Assembly (NCBI GenBank): GCA_011800805.1
Contig: MPNW01000416.1
Coordinates: forward strand, 1 to 57,745
Direction of reading: 5' to 3'
DNA length: 57,745 bases
Source of the DNA: Hirudo medicinalis
Lineage: Eukaryota; Annelida; Clitellata; Hirudinida; Hirudinidae
In this document: one piece after another, positions 13,138 through 26,052 of the stretch
Layout: each line of letters begins with the position of its first letter
Numbering within the stretch: the stretch's first letter is position 1
Translations under genes and position numbers: made by a program
Notes under the pieces: generated by a model
What the model saw: the letters and a program-made list of their open reading frames with translations, nothing else
Database searches by the model: none
What the model was told of the DNA's origin: nothing

Positions 13138-13257
13138 GCGATGATGACGATGACGATGACGATGATGATGACGATGATGATGATGACGATGATGATGACG
13201 ATGACGATGATGATGATGATGACGACGATGATGATGACGACGATGATGATGATGTTG
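13138..13257. repeat. GATGAC microsatellite
   Basis: About 120 bases of GATGAC/GATGATGAC units, which give a poly-Asp frame on the plus strand. No neighbouring coding sequence supports it as an exon. Confidence 0.9.
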
Positions 13258-14138
13258 TTGTTGTTTAAAATAAATTTCCTTCTGATAACAAGATTAAATT
13301 TGCAATAATAACTGTAATAATAATAATAATAATAATGTAAATGTTATCACCTCCAAACCACTCAATGTACTCCTGCAATCTCAACAGTGTCATGTGAGGA
13401 GACTATTACTACACCTTCCTCATCATCATCGTCGTCGTCCTCACCAATTCATTTGATTAGGTAAGACAAACCATATTTGTCTATCGCTTTTCTATAACAA
13501 GGTGATAATTTTATCTAATTAGATCCGAATTATTCGTCGCATAGATTTGCATAAATCGATTGCATCATAAATTTGAATAATTTATTAACAACATGCATCT
13601 GCACAGTGAATGCAGAGTACCTTCAAAAATACTCTTAAAATAGGTCAAAATAAATTCTCTCCAAGAACAGCAAACACATGGGTGGCAATAAATCCTCCAA
13701 GAACTCCTCCCTCCCTGAAGACCTTTGTAAAAAACAGAAGAGACAGAGTCATCTCGAGTCCATGCATAGAAACAAAGAATACTTAACGGTCAGTTACTGA
13801 TAATTTAAAGCGACGTATTTGATGTTACCGTGACATTGTAATCTTACATTAAGTAGACGTCCATTGATCCAGGATGTGGAAACAAGCATTTTTATAGCGC
13901 TCCTCCCCAAGGAACGCATTGGATGGAATTCTAACAATGCTTCAGGTAAATATTATTCTTAAAAGTCCAAGTAATGCCGTCATGCAAGATTTGGTTTAAA
14001 GAAAATGAATCAAAGTTACCAGGGCTATTAGATAGCTATTACAGACAGCATTGTTCCAGTTAAGGTTCCTGCCAGTAATGATAATACTATTGTCAACAAC
14101 GGATTTCAACGGCTGAAATAATCACATTAATTATTTAC
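13258..14138. other. Intergenic, no gene seen
   Basis: AT-rich unique-looking sequence with a short AAT run near 13315. Nothing recognisable. Confidence 0.4.
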
Positions 14139-14141
14139 CAT

Positions 14142-14299
14142 AACAATAACAATGACATTAACAATAACAATGACATTAACAATAACAATGACATTAACAA
14201 TAACAATGACATTAACAATAACAATGACATTAACATTAACAATGACATTAACAATAACAATGACATTAACAATAACAATGACATTAACAATAACAGAAG

Positions 14300-14350
<51 letters not shown>
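14142..14350. repeat. 18-bp minisatellite plus AAT run
   Basis: About 8.5 near-perfect copies of AACAATAACAATGACATT run from 14142 to 14295, and continue into an AAT microsatellite to 14350. One copy has ATTAACATT in place of ATTAACAAT. Confidence 0.92.
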
Positions 14351-15367
14351 TTGTCATTAATATATTATTATTATATTAATTATATATTAATATATTATTA
14401 TATTAATTATTACTATATCAATATTATTATTAATAATAATAAATCAACAACCTAATAATAATAATAATCATGAACTAAGGCCCACTTCAAAGGCCTCAAG
14501 TCATTCATAAGTCATCCTCTTTCTTCTCGAAAGTCATCAATTACTTGCAACGACACTCAGGTGTTGCTTGGTTAATTAAGGTAATTAATAAATTGTCAGC
14601 TAATCACCGAGGACAAGTTGAGTAATTTCAATCCGTTCAATAATCAAAAGTTCAATAATTTCAAAATAAATTTATGAATTATAGATTCGTTGAATTTAGT
14701 ATAATTTAGCGCTCCAACCGAGCGTTTGTGACTTGTTGTTGACTTGGTGGGATCATCCCGATGTTCGAAAATACGACGAGAATCTGTCAAACTTTTTTTA
14801 CCAAACATTTTCATTGCAATTAATAAATGAATTATTCTTATTTATTTGTTATTTATTTAACAGGTTCAGCAGCTTACAAAGGAGTTCTGAACTTGTGAGA
14901 ACCCAGGAAAACTTAATGAAAGAGTCAGAGGGCTAAACTGAAATCATATGAAGACAAAGAACACATTTTAAGAATTTAGATTAGTTTTCTGTCCATGTTT
15001 GAACAAAAAGATGAAGTCGGTTGGGATGGTTGATAGGTTGATTGGTTCATACTGTTCCTACGAATTTCAGAGACATGGTATTTCAGAGGAGTTAATATGG
15101 ACTTAACTGTTCTTCGTTGTTAATAGCAAAGAGTTAATGAAAATAACTAATTATTAAATTTAAAATGCAAAAAATGGATAACGGATATTTGGGAGGAAAT
15201 TTTCAAATATCAAACGGCTTTTGATCTTTTTATTTGATTTCGATTTTTAATGGCTTTAAGCTTTTACTTTGCCTTGCAGCACAAAACTTAGTAAATAAGT
15301 TTGGTTTTTTCTTTTTATTTTAGAAATTTGAGAACTTACTCAGCTGATGATTTGTAATTGCATTTAT

Positions 15368-15540
15368 CCGATCTTTTGAATGCCTTACGCATCCAAACAG
15401 GATGTGAAGGCACTTGTTAATCTTTTCCACCATTTATGTAGCGCCCCTAACCGAGGGCGCTCCCTGGCGGTGCAGGCTGGGCTGCGACCACGAAACTACT
15501 GTTGTTATTACCGCCGCGTGCAGATACACAATCCATTCTC
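15368..15540 (+). repeat. Dispersed hairpin-rich repeat, copy 1
   Basis: Matches the copies at 32332-32500 (+) and 56934-57112 (-) through GGATGTGAAGGCACTT, TACCATTTAT and CCCTGGCGGTGCAGGCTGGG. This copy has lost the 3' GGAACGCA arm. About 60 bases downstream, at 15597, lies GGTTGCGTAACC, the reverse of the TTACGCAACC motif that bounds repeats at 16139 and 16830. Confidence 0.9.
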
Positions 15541-16135
15541 CGCTAGAACAACTTAATATCGTCCACCCACAAGTGTTCAAGCATCTGCTATCCCTGGTTG
15601 CGTAACCACAAACGCTATGTTGGCTGATTTAATATCTAAAATTGTAAAATGTTAAAATTTTCAAGAGATAAAACATGATTATATCTAATTTAAATGTACT
15701 TATTTTTATACAAAACTTTCAATTCTTAACGTCGCCTAATTATGATCTTACTACGTTCTTCTCGTGTTTCCAAATAATTATCAAATTACATTTATTCAAT
15801 ATATTAAATCATTTACTAAGTAAAAATGTATTTATTATTAGAATTTATAATTTACGAAAGAGTTCGTTTAAATCAGTCACTTTTAACTGCATTATTTCAG
15901 CAGTATTTCAGTAATAAATCACCAAAAAGTACACAAGAAAAGAGTAGTTAGAAACGACAATTTATTTATTATTATTATTATTTATTTATTTATTAAATAA
16001 TTTTATTCGGTTCATTTGATCAAGTCCCGCTTGCCGTTACAACAAATCTAATAATCCGTGTCAAGTATTATTGATTTTAAAAACATCGATGATTTTTTTC
16101 CATCTATCCGATAATTTTAAAAAGTCAAGATAAGT

Positions 16136-16905
16136 GTGTTACGCAACCAGGCGATAAAAAGGATACTTAATTAAAGGTTTTAATATTTAAATCCCATAGA
16201 TGCAGAAGATATTTTTTAATATTACGCAAGGTTTATGCACATCATAAACAGATAGGGATTCTGAGAAAGTATACGAGGGTCAGAGCATTTCAATGAAAAT
16301 GTTTCGACATGGTACGACAAGCTTCAGGAAGATGGAATATATTCTCCGAAGAACGCAAACCATAGGAAGGAATATCCGATGAAAGAGTTTAAATGTTAAA
16401 CGAGTGAGGCAATAGATTGTTGACATATTTGAACACGAAGGTGGCAGTCAGAAAGTCATTTATTTGGTAAATATTTAAAATAGAGTTTCCGTAAAAGGAT
16501 GGCTGGAGGATGACGCAGGAGAAATATTAAAGAGGATACGAATGGACCGCTTCTACGATATGTGAAGAGAATTTAACCCTGAAGTATAAATGGATGCCCA
16601 AACAATGTCACAATATAATAAATAAGGATAAATAGGCGCATAATACAACAAACGTGCAATCTTTTTGTCAATAAAAATCGAAACCTAGATAAGATCCAGT
16701 TTTTTTTCAATTTTGGACGATATATAATTAATTTGATCAGACCATTTTACACGAACGATTAGTAATAATGCCATATAAATATAGCGAAAAAATCAAAGAG
16801 TGTGGGTTAAAATTCACGATGTGTGTTCATTACGCAACTAGGCGATAAAACGGTAATTAATTAAAACATTTATTGATGCAGAAAACATTTTTTAATATTA
16901 CGCAA
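16136..16905. repeat. Pair of TTACGCAA-bounded direct repeats
   Basis: Unit A (about 16138-16232) and unit B (about 16829-16905) share TTACGCAAC-AGGCGATAAAA, then TAATTAATTAAA, then GATGCAGAA and TTTTTTAATATTACGCAA. Each unit begins and ends with the same TTACGCAA word. They are spaced by 691 bases of AT-rich sequence with no recognised ORF. Confidence 0.75.
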
Positions 16906-19753
16906 TATTTGTCACGTGATAGTTAAATATCGTAGCAACCGCACGATATCCAAGAAATAAATAAAACTAATAATTTTGAAAATAAATGAGAACAATTTTA
17001 AATAATTTATAAAACTATGCATAAAATCTGCAGTTGCCATGTTCAACTCTACGTCCAAGTTCATATCAGCTCTAAAAAATCTTTTTTTTTCTACTAAAAT
17101 AATATTAGATATTCTAAATATCTTTTGTTTTTGAAATAAAATAAAAATATCTATAATTTATTGATAATTCTGTATCTTTGTTTTATTTTTCTGTGTCCTA
17201 TTTAAAAAAGCAGCCAAATAGAGGAAGCCTCGCTACTTAGAAAAAGAAATCATCAGAAAATACGTTAAGATTTTTGAACAAAGAAAATGACCGAAAAGTA
17301 AGTGAATTACATTTTATCCGCTGTTTTTTTTTTTATGATCGTTTTGCTGCCAGTCAAAATCAAGTCTTGCTGGTATTACTGGTAGTTACCATGCCTTCGC
17401 CGACTAGGGAAGTACTGCAAGACTGTATTTAAGGTTTTGGGAGAACGTTAAGCTACTCCTTTTGGTAATATTGTCGAGCAACTTGAGCTTACTGATTTTC
17501 CATGTGTGGCCTATTCAGCATATTATGTGTAGTATGTATTATTTACATTTGTTAGTCGTTGCTCCAATGTTTTGTTCTGCTTTTGAGACAACGAACAACT
17601 TTTAAACTCTTATCATGTTTAACGCTTACCGATAAAGATAATCTTCACATTATTTTAATTAAAGGCTTAAATTTAATTGCAAAGCAAAATTGAAATTAAT
17701 TTTAAACATCATCAACAAACAAGTCGCGAAACGTATCAAAACGTCTCGAAAACAAAATGCATCGCGAAGTATAGGAATGTGCTGAAAAAAATAATTTAAA
17801 AAAGAAGATAATTTAAAAAAAATCACGTCACAAAAATATTAACGACATAAAAATTTGATAATTTCATTATTGCAGCACGACATTATTGTCACAGACAGTG
17901 CTTTAATACTGTAACTTATTAAGCGTTTTAAGTATCTTTTTAAATTACCAAAAAATAATTAATTAAGCAAATCTTCATTACAAAATAATGGAAGCATCTT
18001 ATAAAAAGTAAATGTTTGTTTTGGTGATTAGATTCACCTTTAAAATATCGGTTTACGCTCATCTTCAAAACTTTCAATCTCTTATTAAAATTGAGCTAAA
18101 GTGAATCTATATTTTTATTTAATTAAAAAATATTTTAGTGACGTTTTGAATTTTATTACCGGTATTTTTTAAACGTCTTAACCGGTAAAACTATCATTCG
18201 CTTTAGCTGTAGCCTACTTGCATATGAGGCAGCGCTCTAATGAGCCTCATCGATTATTAATAGGATATTTCTAGCTGACGAGTAATTTGGTGATTTGATC
18301 TTTTAGTTGCCTTAAAATTATAATTAATGATCTCAGATAAATCGTTACAAAACCGATCCTGCAAAACGGAAATACGTGGTGTTTCGTCATAAAAAATTAG
18401 GTGACGTCTGCAAAATTGTGTGTCAGCCGTAACTGGTTCAGCTTTGCTCTTGTTAAATCTGCAAAAATTAGGTAATTTTTGATTCCTCAGAATTAAAAAA
18501 AATAAAAGTCTGCGACATCTTATTACAATTCAGTTATTTGGCGCATAATTTTATTTAAATTCCAGTCAACGGTTGGTGAAACAGAACAAAGCACTGTTAC
18601 CTTATCATTGATCTGTTCAGGACGATCCAACCGCTAATTAAGAACGCCAGACGACATCTTTAAAATAATTTATTCAAAATAATTAATAACATAAATTAAT
18701 TGCGTAACATTGACTTATAAATATGGAAGAGTTTGAAATAGATCATCCAATGGGATGATAGACGAACCGGTTGAAACCAGTTCTATCGGGCTAAGCTGCT
18801 AGCTTTATAGCTGCTGTTAGCTGCTACCTTTATCCTTAGCTTAGCTGGCTCGGCTATTATGCAGATTGAGCGCCAAATAAATTTCTAAAAATTATCTTTG
18901 GTGCCATGTTGTTAGGTTCGACCTGGTCGGAGTTATAGCGGACCGGTCGAGTTATTTGTGCTTTGGCCGATTTGCTTTTAAACGCTTTGCACGAGGAAAC
19001 GGCTCTTGTTGTACTTAGTGCTCCAGGTTGGTTAATAAGCGCTTTCGTGATTAAAAAATTAAAATTATATTATGGCCTGTACCAGTCGCTCACGGTTCGA
19101 GAAATTTTGACTTGAACTGGTCTTAACCAGAATAACCTACGCGAAACGATCTGCAAACCCGTGTTGTGTTTCTTTGTAGACTTCGGTTTGAATTTCGGCC
19201 GTAATGTGTTGCCGTTTGTTTTAGGAAGAAACAATGGATTATTCGTGCTCTCAATTTTTTGAATTTTAAACGGTTTTTTTTGTTCCGAGCTGAGTGCTGC
19301 TGTAATTACGATGAATGACTTATTGCTTTTAATTCGAAACATGTGAGTTATAAAAAGCAAGTCGGAGACTCGTGCAACGAACAATTTAACTTTGAGATTG
19401 CAAGAAATTGCATCACTTTGGAATGGAATAAGTTATTTTATTGGTTCTCTTAATTGTAAGCTCAAAGTTATTATTTCTTTTTTTTTATTCCATTATTGTA
19501 TCCCCTCTTTTTCATAAAACTATTTTGGTTTGATGCATGCCTTATTTGCACAAATTTGACTTTGATAAATCAGACGACTTAGTAATTGATGCCAATTTTG
19601 TTTATTGTATTTTTACGTGCTCTTGTAGTAATTTTTTTCTCAAATGACATGTCGTTGTTCTAAATGCTTAATTTTATTCTAAGCTTAATTATAACTTAAT
19701 TAAGATTATTAAAACGCAATCATGCCTAAATTGTCTGTCATCCCAGGCGCCCG
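16906..19753. other. Intergenic, no gene seen
   Basis: AT-rich sequence. A less AT-rich patch at about 17350-17540 did not match any snRNA, 5S rRNA or tRNA signature I could recognise. The last few hundred bases presumably include the promoter and 5' UTR of the gene starting at 19754. Confidence 0.4.
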
Positions 19754-22700
19754 ATGGTCTTAGATAAAAGCTTGAATATGGAACCGAAAAGGATAAGGCT
19801 GGAGGCGAGCCAAGTGCCACTGAGGCCACTTCAAATCCAAAACAATCCACAGACAGCATCTCAACATTCATCTCGATCCATTCAAGTTCCTATTTATCCG
19901 GCCGGCACGATGGTGAACGGTGAGGAGCTTTACTTTCTTTTCATTAAATGTTGTATTTTTCCATCCTAAATGGATAATGTTTGGCACAAATTTGAGGTTT
20001 GATTGAAAAATTAGTGAGACAAGAAATCATGCACAAAGGAAACAAACCCTGTGAATTATTGATCCAAAAAGCCTTTTTCAAAAGTTCAAGTTTGCTTTTC
20101 TTCTGGCCGCTGAAATAATAAGCGACCGTAAACAAATGCACTCATGGCATATTATCATCAGCATCATAAACGATAACGCAACATCACAAGTATCCATCTA
20201 CCGACCAGGCAACAACAGCAACTTGCAGCCGGGCAGGATTTTTGTGTCTAACGTCAGGGTGAGGAATCCGACCATGGAGAACACCAGGGATCACAGGCTT
20301 CATGTTCCTCCACCCCACAACCAGATCAACCTCACAGCTGGGGGCATGGGCGTTGCTTTGGGCAACACCATGACCGGAGCCGTGGTACCCCCTTCTGGGC
20401 ACCTGCCAAATTCCATGAGGCACAACCCTCAACAACAACAACAGCAGTCTCAAGTGAGTTGTTCTCAAGTGTTGATGATTGTGATAATTATGATAGCCAA
20501 ATAATAATAGCAGTGATTAACATTATGATTTGAACCTAAACATTTATTTAACATAACAATGCTATGATTTGATGTACTTTGTTATAATTACCTGTGATTG
20601 TTGGCGGAAGCGACACGCAGAAGCAACTCACAAGCAGCGACTTTTGTTATCTAGCTCCATCCCTACTAACCCCACCCTCATGACCTCATGACCCTGGAAA
20701 TCTCCAGGGTACTTACAAAAGTCGTTGCCAATGAGTTGGCTTTTGCCTTCTCCAACCACCATTACCTGTTTCGACAATAATCGCAACGACACTCCCTTCA
20801 TTCTCCCAAAAGGTCACTCTGCCCTCCTACAATTTGCATCCTATGCCGCCTGTTTTCTCGGGCAACGTCATGCGCCTCCCCGCCAACATGACGGGCGTCG
20901 GCGGCGTGACGCAGAACGTCACCATTCCGTCGGTCGAGGTGAGGATAGGGTCTAGGAAGTTCAAGACAACTTCGGGGGTCTGCTTCAAGGACGACGGTGT
21001 GCTCTTCACTCTCAAGGGTAAAGATGATGATGATGAACCTTTAGAGTAACCTTTAGTTTTAAGATAGCCTACAATTATGAGACATTAATTTTAATTACGA
21101 GTTTATATTTTTTTTAAAGTACAAAGTTAGTAGAAGGTCCAAAATAAATGCATTCCTCATGCAAATCACTAATGGAAGTTACATAACTCTGATTATGGGG
21201 GGGGGTTGCAATGTCGAGACCGGGGTCGTCATCGATGGAGTGACCTTTTACCCCATTAACATTATTAGCTTGATGCTGGTCAATGAGCTTTGCTACTACC
21301 GAGCGGATGGTTTGGTGAGGCCGTCCGACCGAAGGCTCGTCGGGGCTTCGTGGGCCTTGTCGGGATTTCTTCGAGAAGACGGTCAAACTCGATCACCTGG
21401 AGGAAGTGAAAGTCGTAGCCAATAAGTGATTCGTTAAATACGGAAGAGGCCGACATTGCTTAACTGCTGACGATTGCAGATTACTCGTACGCTCCGGTCC
21501 TGTTGAACGCACGAGCCATCCTGAAGTGCAAGGCGAACCTCAACGTCGTCGGTTATCCGGTCATCTTCCTCTTCCTCGAAACTTCCTGCATGAAGCAGAT
21601 CAGGAACATCTTCGCCATTTCAGAGGAAGAATTCTCGCACCACAGTCCAGGTTGGTGGTCTGTCAGTGCTTGCTTTTGTGATATGTGATAGTAGTGTTAG
21701 TATTAATGACTAATAATGTACACTTCGCTGCCATCGAAAGTGCTCTCGTATTGTACCGATTGATCTCATCATGCACTGGCCGTTACTCATTAGTGAATTA
21801 CTTTGTCCAATGTAAGCGAAGAAGTAATAGTTGATGTCGTTGTAGTCATTCCCGACGGCAATAAGTATCTCGATAAGAAAGTACGAATAAAAATTCCCAC
21901 GTTCGGTCGAGTCAACCACTTTGTCGTTCGCAGTCGAGCTCTTGAGGTACATCACCATTTTCCCGACGTACGGTCCTGAGCACAAAGGACAGAGTCAGCT
22001 CATCATGCAGAGCATCAAGAAGTCGTTCGACCTCATGCTCAAGAGGTTTCCAAGGCCCAACTCTGTCCTCGAGGAAATCTCCAACGAGCAGGTGAGCAAT
22101 GCAGGGATTGCTACTTATTTCTCCTCTTACATGAATATGTCATTGACTATAACACTGCTGTGACATTACCTAAGACATTGTTGTGGTATTACATGTGACA
22201 TTGACTGTAGTATTGCTATGATTCTACATATGACATTGAATATAACTATTATGATGTTGCCTATCACATTGCTCACTGACCTTTCGTGAACTCCAGTGAC
22301 ATGGTAACATTTGACCTTCTGCAGTGCATCGACATCCTATATTCGAGCTTCATTAACAACTCGGAGCCGTCGACGGGAGCAGCGACGACGGTGAGACACA
22401 ACAATGTCGATGAAGTCGTGACCCAGTCATCACTTGCCCCTGTCATGTCCCCTTTGACACAGTTGGTTGATGAGCTACTCAGTTTAATATAGAATTACTT
22501 AATTCATTTTATAATCATTAATTTAAATTTATAATTTATAATTATTCGATCATGTGATTGAATGCGCAATCATTATCATCAGGTCTTCTACTGCAGCTTC
22601 TCCTATGAATGTGAGTTTAAAAGATTACATTGTTGCTCAACATGCTTACCTTGGTAAAAATAATGACATCTCTTGTGACAATGTCGACGCCACTGCTAAT

Positions 22701-25174
22701 GAATGATGATGTCAGCGCTCAACATGGCCTTTAAAATTACTGACATAACGTTCATTAAGTTTTACGCCACAACATTTATTTATCGTCGAAAATTCGTGTC
22801 CATCGTCTCAACAGCAGCCAATCAGAAACGATCTTTTGCAAAGATCGCCGTCTCAGCAGCCATCCACCGAGAACTTCATCAACGCGGCCGTCCCCCTGAA
22901 CATCCCGAGCGACCAGGAAACGTGGAGGCAGGTTCAGAAAGACCTGACCGTGGGAGGGGTTTACCACGTGATGATGCCCAATGGCAGGAAGAATTACTGT
23001 CTCTGGAATGGCACTCAGCTCATGCCCTGTGAGTGATCGTTCATTGCTTAATCGAACTCTAACGACAACAATTTACTAATTAATAAAAAAGCTAACTAAA
23101 TCACCAATTAATTGAGGTCATTTAAATTTATCGGTTATTACGATCGGTCGTCGCCGTCATTTATTCTGCTTCTCGTCGATGTTTTCTGGGTTTTTACCGA
23201 ACTATAATGTCGTTGATTACCGACGCAGGCTTGGTGCAGAACACTGAGGTTCAGATGACGTGCAGTCATGCAAGGTTTGGGATGACCCTCCTCAAGTGCA
23301 TCGGGCAGGTGAGGGTAAAGGCCGACCAAACGACCGGGATCTACTTCACCGTCAGAAGTGAGTGAACATGACGACGATCAAATTCCATGGCAATATAAGT
23401 GAATTAGTGAATGGTGCCCCATTGGGACCATGACCTTGCTCTGCTAATCGAAGGCCACGATCATCGCTCTTGTTGTTAGAAATTTTAAGGAACCATGACA
23501 ACAGAATGGTTTCCGTTTTACAGACACGAAGAAAGAGCTGACGGAAATATGCATCCAGCCGATGGACGTCGTAAAAATGCAGATATTCTTCCACGCAGTC
23601 AACTCTTCCGTCATCATTTCCGTCACTCCCGAGTGCTCCAACAGGCTGTCAGAGAGCGCACAACTCTTTGGCGAGAGGTCGAGTCTCGTGAGGAGGACCT
23701 TCGATTCTGCCTCTGGAGGTCGGCCATTTTTTAAGCATCGCGACGGACGACTATTTATGTGGCAAACCTGCGATCGGTCGCATTTCCGAGCGGATGGTTT
23801 ATTAAGTAGTTGAAGAGAGTTGGTTGATTGGTGGTTACTAGGCAGATTTAAAATAACTTAATCGATTATGAAAATCAGAACATTTTCCCATGCAGTGTGT
23901 TTCAGTAGTTTACAGACTTAACTCATGAATCTAGTCTTACCGATGTCATTATGCTCCATAATCTCCATTATTCCAGACCCTAGTCGGAGCTACCTAGTCC
24001 TGTTCATCCAGCAGCTCCACAAGGACCAGGAGGAAGCCCTGCTCCAGATGAAGTACGGGACAACGACCCAGCACATCAAGAAGGGTTCGCAGATGTTCGA
24101 GAGCATCGACATGCAGACTGCCACCTCCTTCCTCTGCGAGATCATCACCGGCTCGTCGGGTAGGTCGTCGATGTCGCGATTCGTTATTTTGCTTGTGTAA
24201 GCGAGCGGCCGGCTTTGTTAGTCGACCGGTCGTATGAGTGCGTCATGATGTGGGTGCTGTTGTTGTTATTTTATTATTATTATTATTATATTTTTAAGGT
24301 AAGGCTCGTTGATGAATTTTGGTTCGAGCAATGTGTGCGGTTTTCATATTCCTCTACATTTTGCATCGTTTGTTTCTCCAGACGCCGGGAAAAGATACGA
24401 GACGACCAACAACGTGTCCAGTCCACAGGGTTATGTAAGTGAATCATAACAATACGATGGAGTCATTACATTTGCACAACCTTTTCAAGATTATTCCATT
24501 TAATGTTTACAAGCCTTGATATTGTTATAATTATTATAATTATATGATTATAATTACTTATTAGCCTCTACAAATACACCCTGACTGACTCAACTTTTCA
24601 TCTTGAACAGGAGAAACTGGTAAAGACTTTTCTCCAGAAGGAGTCCCTAGTTCTTCCACCGGTGTCCAACAGCAACCACATGTCCTCGGTCTCCTGCGTG
24701 ACGGCAGTCGACGAGGACGACGACGACGACATTATCATGACGCAGCAGGAGTTGGGCGTCAAGTGCCCTTACACCCAGCAGGTCATGAAGAATCCGGTAA
24801 TGAACAAGAAGTGCAGGCACAACTACGAGAAGGACGCCATATTTGAGTTCATAGCCCTCAAGAAGGGAAATGCCAGGTAGGTTGGGATTGTTGGCAAATA
24901 ATTGATGGCTAAAGGAAGCGTGGTGTCTAGTGATGGAGATGGTGCTTCTATTTTGATGCCAAAAGTAGAAGAATCACAGGTGCTCTATGGTTGCTGTCGC
25001 ACACCCGACCTGGGGTTGACTTTACCTGTCTCCACATTCCAGTTCAATTCGCAATGTTTCCCATTTTCCAGGTGCCCGTACGCAGGTTGCGCCAACCTGG
25101 ACCCTCTGACGGCCGTCGACCTGGAGAACAACGACTCGCTCAGGGAGTACATCGAGATGAAGCAGAGGTCATAA
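19754..25174 (+). CDS. NSE2-type SP-RING SUMO E3 ligase with novel N-terminus
   Basis: Exons 19754-19919, 20191-20453, 20813-21017, 21480-21650, 21934-22091, 22325-22390, 22857-23028, 23229-23357, 23524-23718, 23977-24159, 24382-24434, 24611-24876 and 25072-25174 join in consistent phase to about 709 residues. One further exon near 21330-21428 is unresolved. The C-terminus is an SP-RING of the NSE2/MMS21 type: KCPYTQQVMKNPVMNKKCRH, then an ARCPYAGC zinc half-site and a LENNDSLREYIEMKQ helix. NSE2 acts as SUMO E3 in the SMC5/6 DNA-repair complex. Upstream are a Gln/Pro-rich leader and two modules of similar strand pattern: about exons 3-6 (VEVRIGSRKFK to VIFLFLETSC to ELLRYITIF) and exons 9-11 (QVRVKAD to VIISVTPECS to DPSRSYLVLF). 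These resemble PH-like folds, which is inference. NSE2 proteins are normally about 250 residues, so either this is a fusion or two genes share splice-compatible exons. The start could also be ATG 19778. Confidence 0.82.
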
Positions 25175-25290
25175 GTCGAGGATTGTTATGTAATTAGGGA
25201 TTTGTTTTCAGCCTGATTATCGGGCTGATTCTGTTTGTGTTTGTACTCTTTCCTTTTTTTTTGTTTGCCTGTCTTCAGTTTGTACGAAGG

Positions 25291-25296
25291 AATAAA
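25291..25296 (+). terminator. Polyadenylation signal of SP-RING gene
   Basis: AATAAATAAA about 115 bases after the stop at 25174, preceded by a T-rich stretch. Confidence 0.6.
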
Positions 25297-26052
25297 TAAA
25301 TTAATTTTATTTTATTTCGGTCGAGCAACACCTCGACCAACGCGTGTTTGCTTCTGCCTGAAATTGAGCATGGATGTTGTGTTATATGGTTTTGAAGTTG
25401 AGTTCCTGTAACAAGAGATTGCTTTTGCGTGCGAGCCGTCATAAGATGAAAGAGATTTGTTGAACCGAATGACATTTGACAGTTGCCTAGTGTGCCGCTT
25501 AGAAGCCGACCGGGCTTTCTGCAGATTTTAATTCGAATGAGGTTTTGGCAAGGGCTTCTTTATTTGGACTTCGGCCATTAAAGTTCTCATATTTTTGTCT
25601 TGCTTTAGTTATGGAAGAGACTTTGCCTTCTCGTCGTTTCAATGTCTGAACTGGGCAGCAGCCGTTAACTATTTATAAGAATTTCTTGTGGCACGAAACT
25701 TGCCCCTGTTGCTCGTCCCGACTTGAGGATTTGTGTTCGAAGTCGTTCGGCAAATGCTTTGCGATGCCGGATTTGTGAGTTGGTTTGGATGGATTGCGTT
25801 GAAGTTCTAACTTGCCTAGCTGATTTGTATGACTTAAGACTGGATTTTATTCGAACAATCAAATTTCTGATCACACAGTTAAATGAGAAAAAAAATCGCT
25901 CTCCAATAAAATCTAACAACAATGGAAGGTCTGAAGAAGCAATTACATCTCGGGATTTGTTGACAAATTAGATGCAAACTCAAAACAGGAAACTGTTCTC
26001 GGGTTTGGGGTCTGTCGGATTTCTAATCTTCGCAAAGCACGTGTGTACGACC
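25297..26052. other. Convergent 3' flanks of SP-RING gene and CFAP298
   Basis: No ORF with recognisable content. It probably holds the minus-strand 3' UTR of CFAP298; a TTTATT (AATAAA on the minus strand) lies near 25846. Confidence 0.45.

Noticed and set aside
13047..13268. Frame with about 40 aspartates
   Set aside because: Pure GATGAC microsatellite with no flanking coding signal or splice partner.
14142..14357. Regular 18-bp array that could suggest a CRISPR array
   Set aside because: No spacers between units; it is a head-to-tail minisatellite in a eukaryotic genome.
17350..17540. Less AT-rich patch that might be a small structured RNA gene
   Set aside because: No match to U1-U6, 5S, SRP or tRNA landmarks I know, and no pol III box pair.
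19070..19384. 104-codon minus-strand frame upstream of the SP-RING gene
   Set aside because: No motif or paired splice sites; probably chance in the 5' flank.
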